Shown piece after piece: positions 63,634-64,000 of a stretch of DNA of 64,000 nt. The position numbers and the translations under genes were made by a program. Within the stretch, counting starts at the first letter, position 1, and every line of letters begins with the position of its first letter. The notes beneath the pieces are model-generated. The model was not told the origin of the DNA, ran no database searches, and saw only the letters and a list, made by a program, of their open reading frames with translations. Source of the stretch: Scolanthus callimorphus. Lineage: Eukaryota; Cnidaria; Anthozoa; Actiniaria; Edwardsiidae. The stretch covers positions 32,843,492 through 32,907,491 of the forward strand of contig CM066914.1 of assembly GCA_033964015.1 (NCBI GenBank). The letters run 5' to 3'.

Positions 63634-64000
63634 AAACAGCCCGTCACTTCGTGACGCTAGAAGACTCAACCTGAGTGCCCCCTTCCATAAACTGCTTTTT
63701 ACTAATGACCTCCCTTCAAGAAAGTCACCCTGCCCCATGCCTTTTTTGTATGTTTTGCACTGGTCTCCCTGATTTGTTTGTGTCTGTCCGAAGAACGTGC
63801 TAAAATTGAAAACGCAAGCCTATTACACAGAAAACCCATTTGACATCGGAATTGTTTGTATGCTTATTATATCTCAGTAAGGGAAGAGAAGAAACAGGTA
63901 AAGTATAAAATTGTTCTAAGAAATTTCTAGTTTATCATAGGATTTTTTTTAGAGAATTTTATTCATGGCTTAGCGTGCGCTCTGTAGGCAGTAGTGGTGT

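Overview
This is eukaryotic nuclear DNA from an AT-rich animal genome. The best guess is a cnidarian, probably an anthozoan. The reasons are short introns with GT..AG consensus, a very dense and mixed load of DIRS, Ngaro, CR1-like, Tc1/mariner and KDZ-type elements, many foldback MITEs, and long poly-G tracts. The phylum is an inference, because no rRNA, tRNA or well-known single-copy gene is present to fix it. Most open frames in the window are either transposon-derived or non-coding shadows.

Layout. The first 1.6 kb holds a Tc1/mariner transposase fragment running off the left edge (minus strand), a TA-flanked MITE and a 9-bp-unit minisatellite. From about 2.9 to 16.2 kb (possibly 17.2 kb) the minus strand carries a chain of short exons with matching splice phases. 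It ends in an acidic segment and a PHD finger split over two exons; the rest of that protein was not recognised. From about 18.9 to 25.2 kb (perhaps 26.6 kb) a second minus-strand gene has Cys clusters, SWIM-like Cys/His motifs and a core that fits KDZ-type (Kyakuja-Dileera-Zisupton) transposases, with at least one frame break. A 221-bp palindromic MITE lies at 27.7 kb.

From 29.0 to 35.6 kb a DIRS retrotransposon (about 29.57-34.62 kb) is preserved with inverted termini, an internal complementary region, and broken gag, RT/RNase H and tyrosine-recombinase frames. Two inverted copies of an ACAAC-rich repeat lie outside it, and a zinc-ribbon ORF lies between its right end and the outer repeat. 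From 35.85 to 43.17 kb a foldback element built of ~62-bp repeats was split by a Ngaro-type tyrosine-recombinase retrotransposon on the minus strand. That Ngaro has the A1-ORFs-B1-A2-B2 repeat layout and itself contains a nested inverted-repeat element.

From about 44.4 kb to the right a plus-strand gene shows a recent tandem duplication of a two-exon cassette (222 + 279 nt, all junctions phase 2, about 3.4 copies). Farther on are three tandem 39-nt microexons and a possible last exon at 62.2 kb. A nearly intact CR1-type LINE (minus strand, 54.3-57.3 kb) lies within the span of this gene. The rest is dispersed repeats, MITEs and poly-G tracts. Several frame breaks are single-base losses in homopolymers, so some may be assembly errors rather than real decay.
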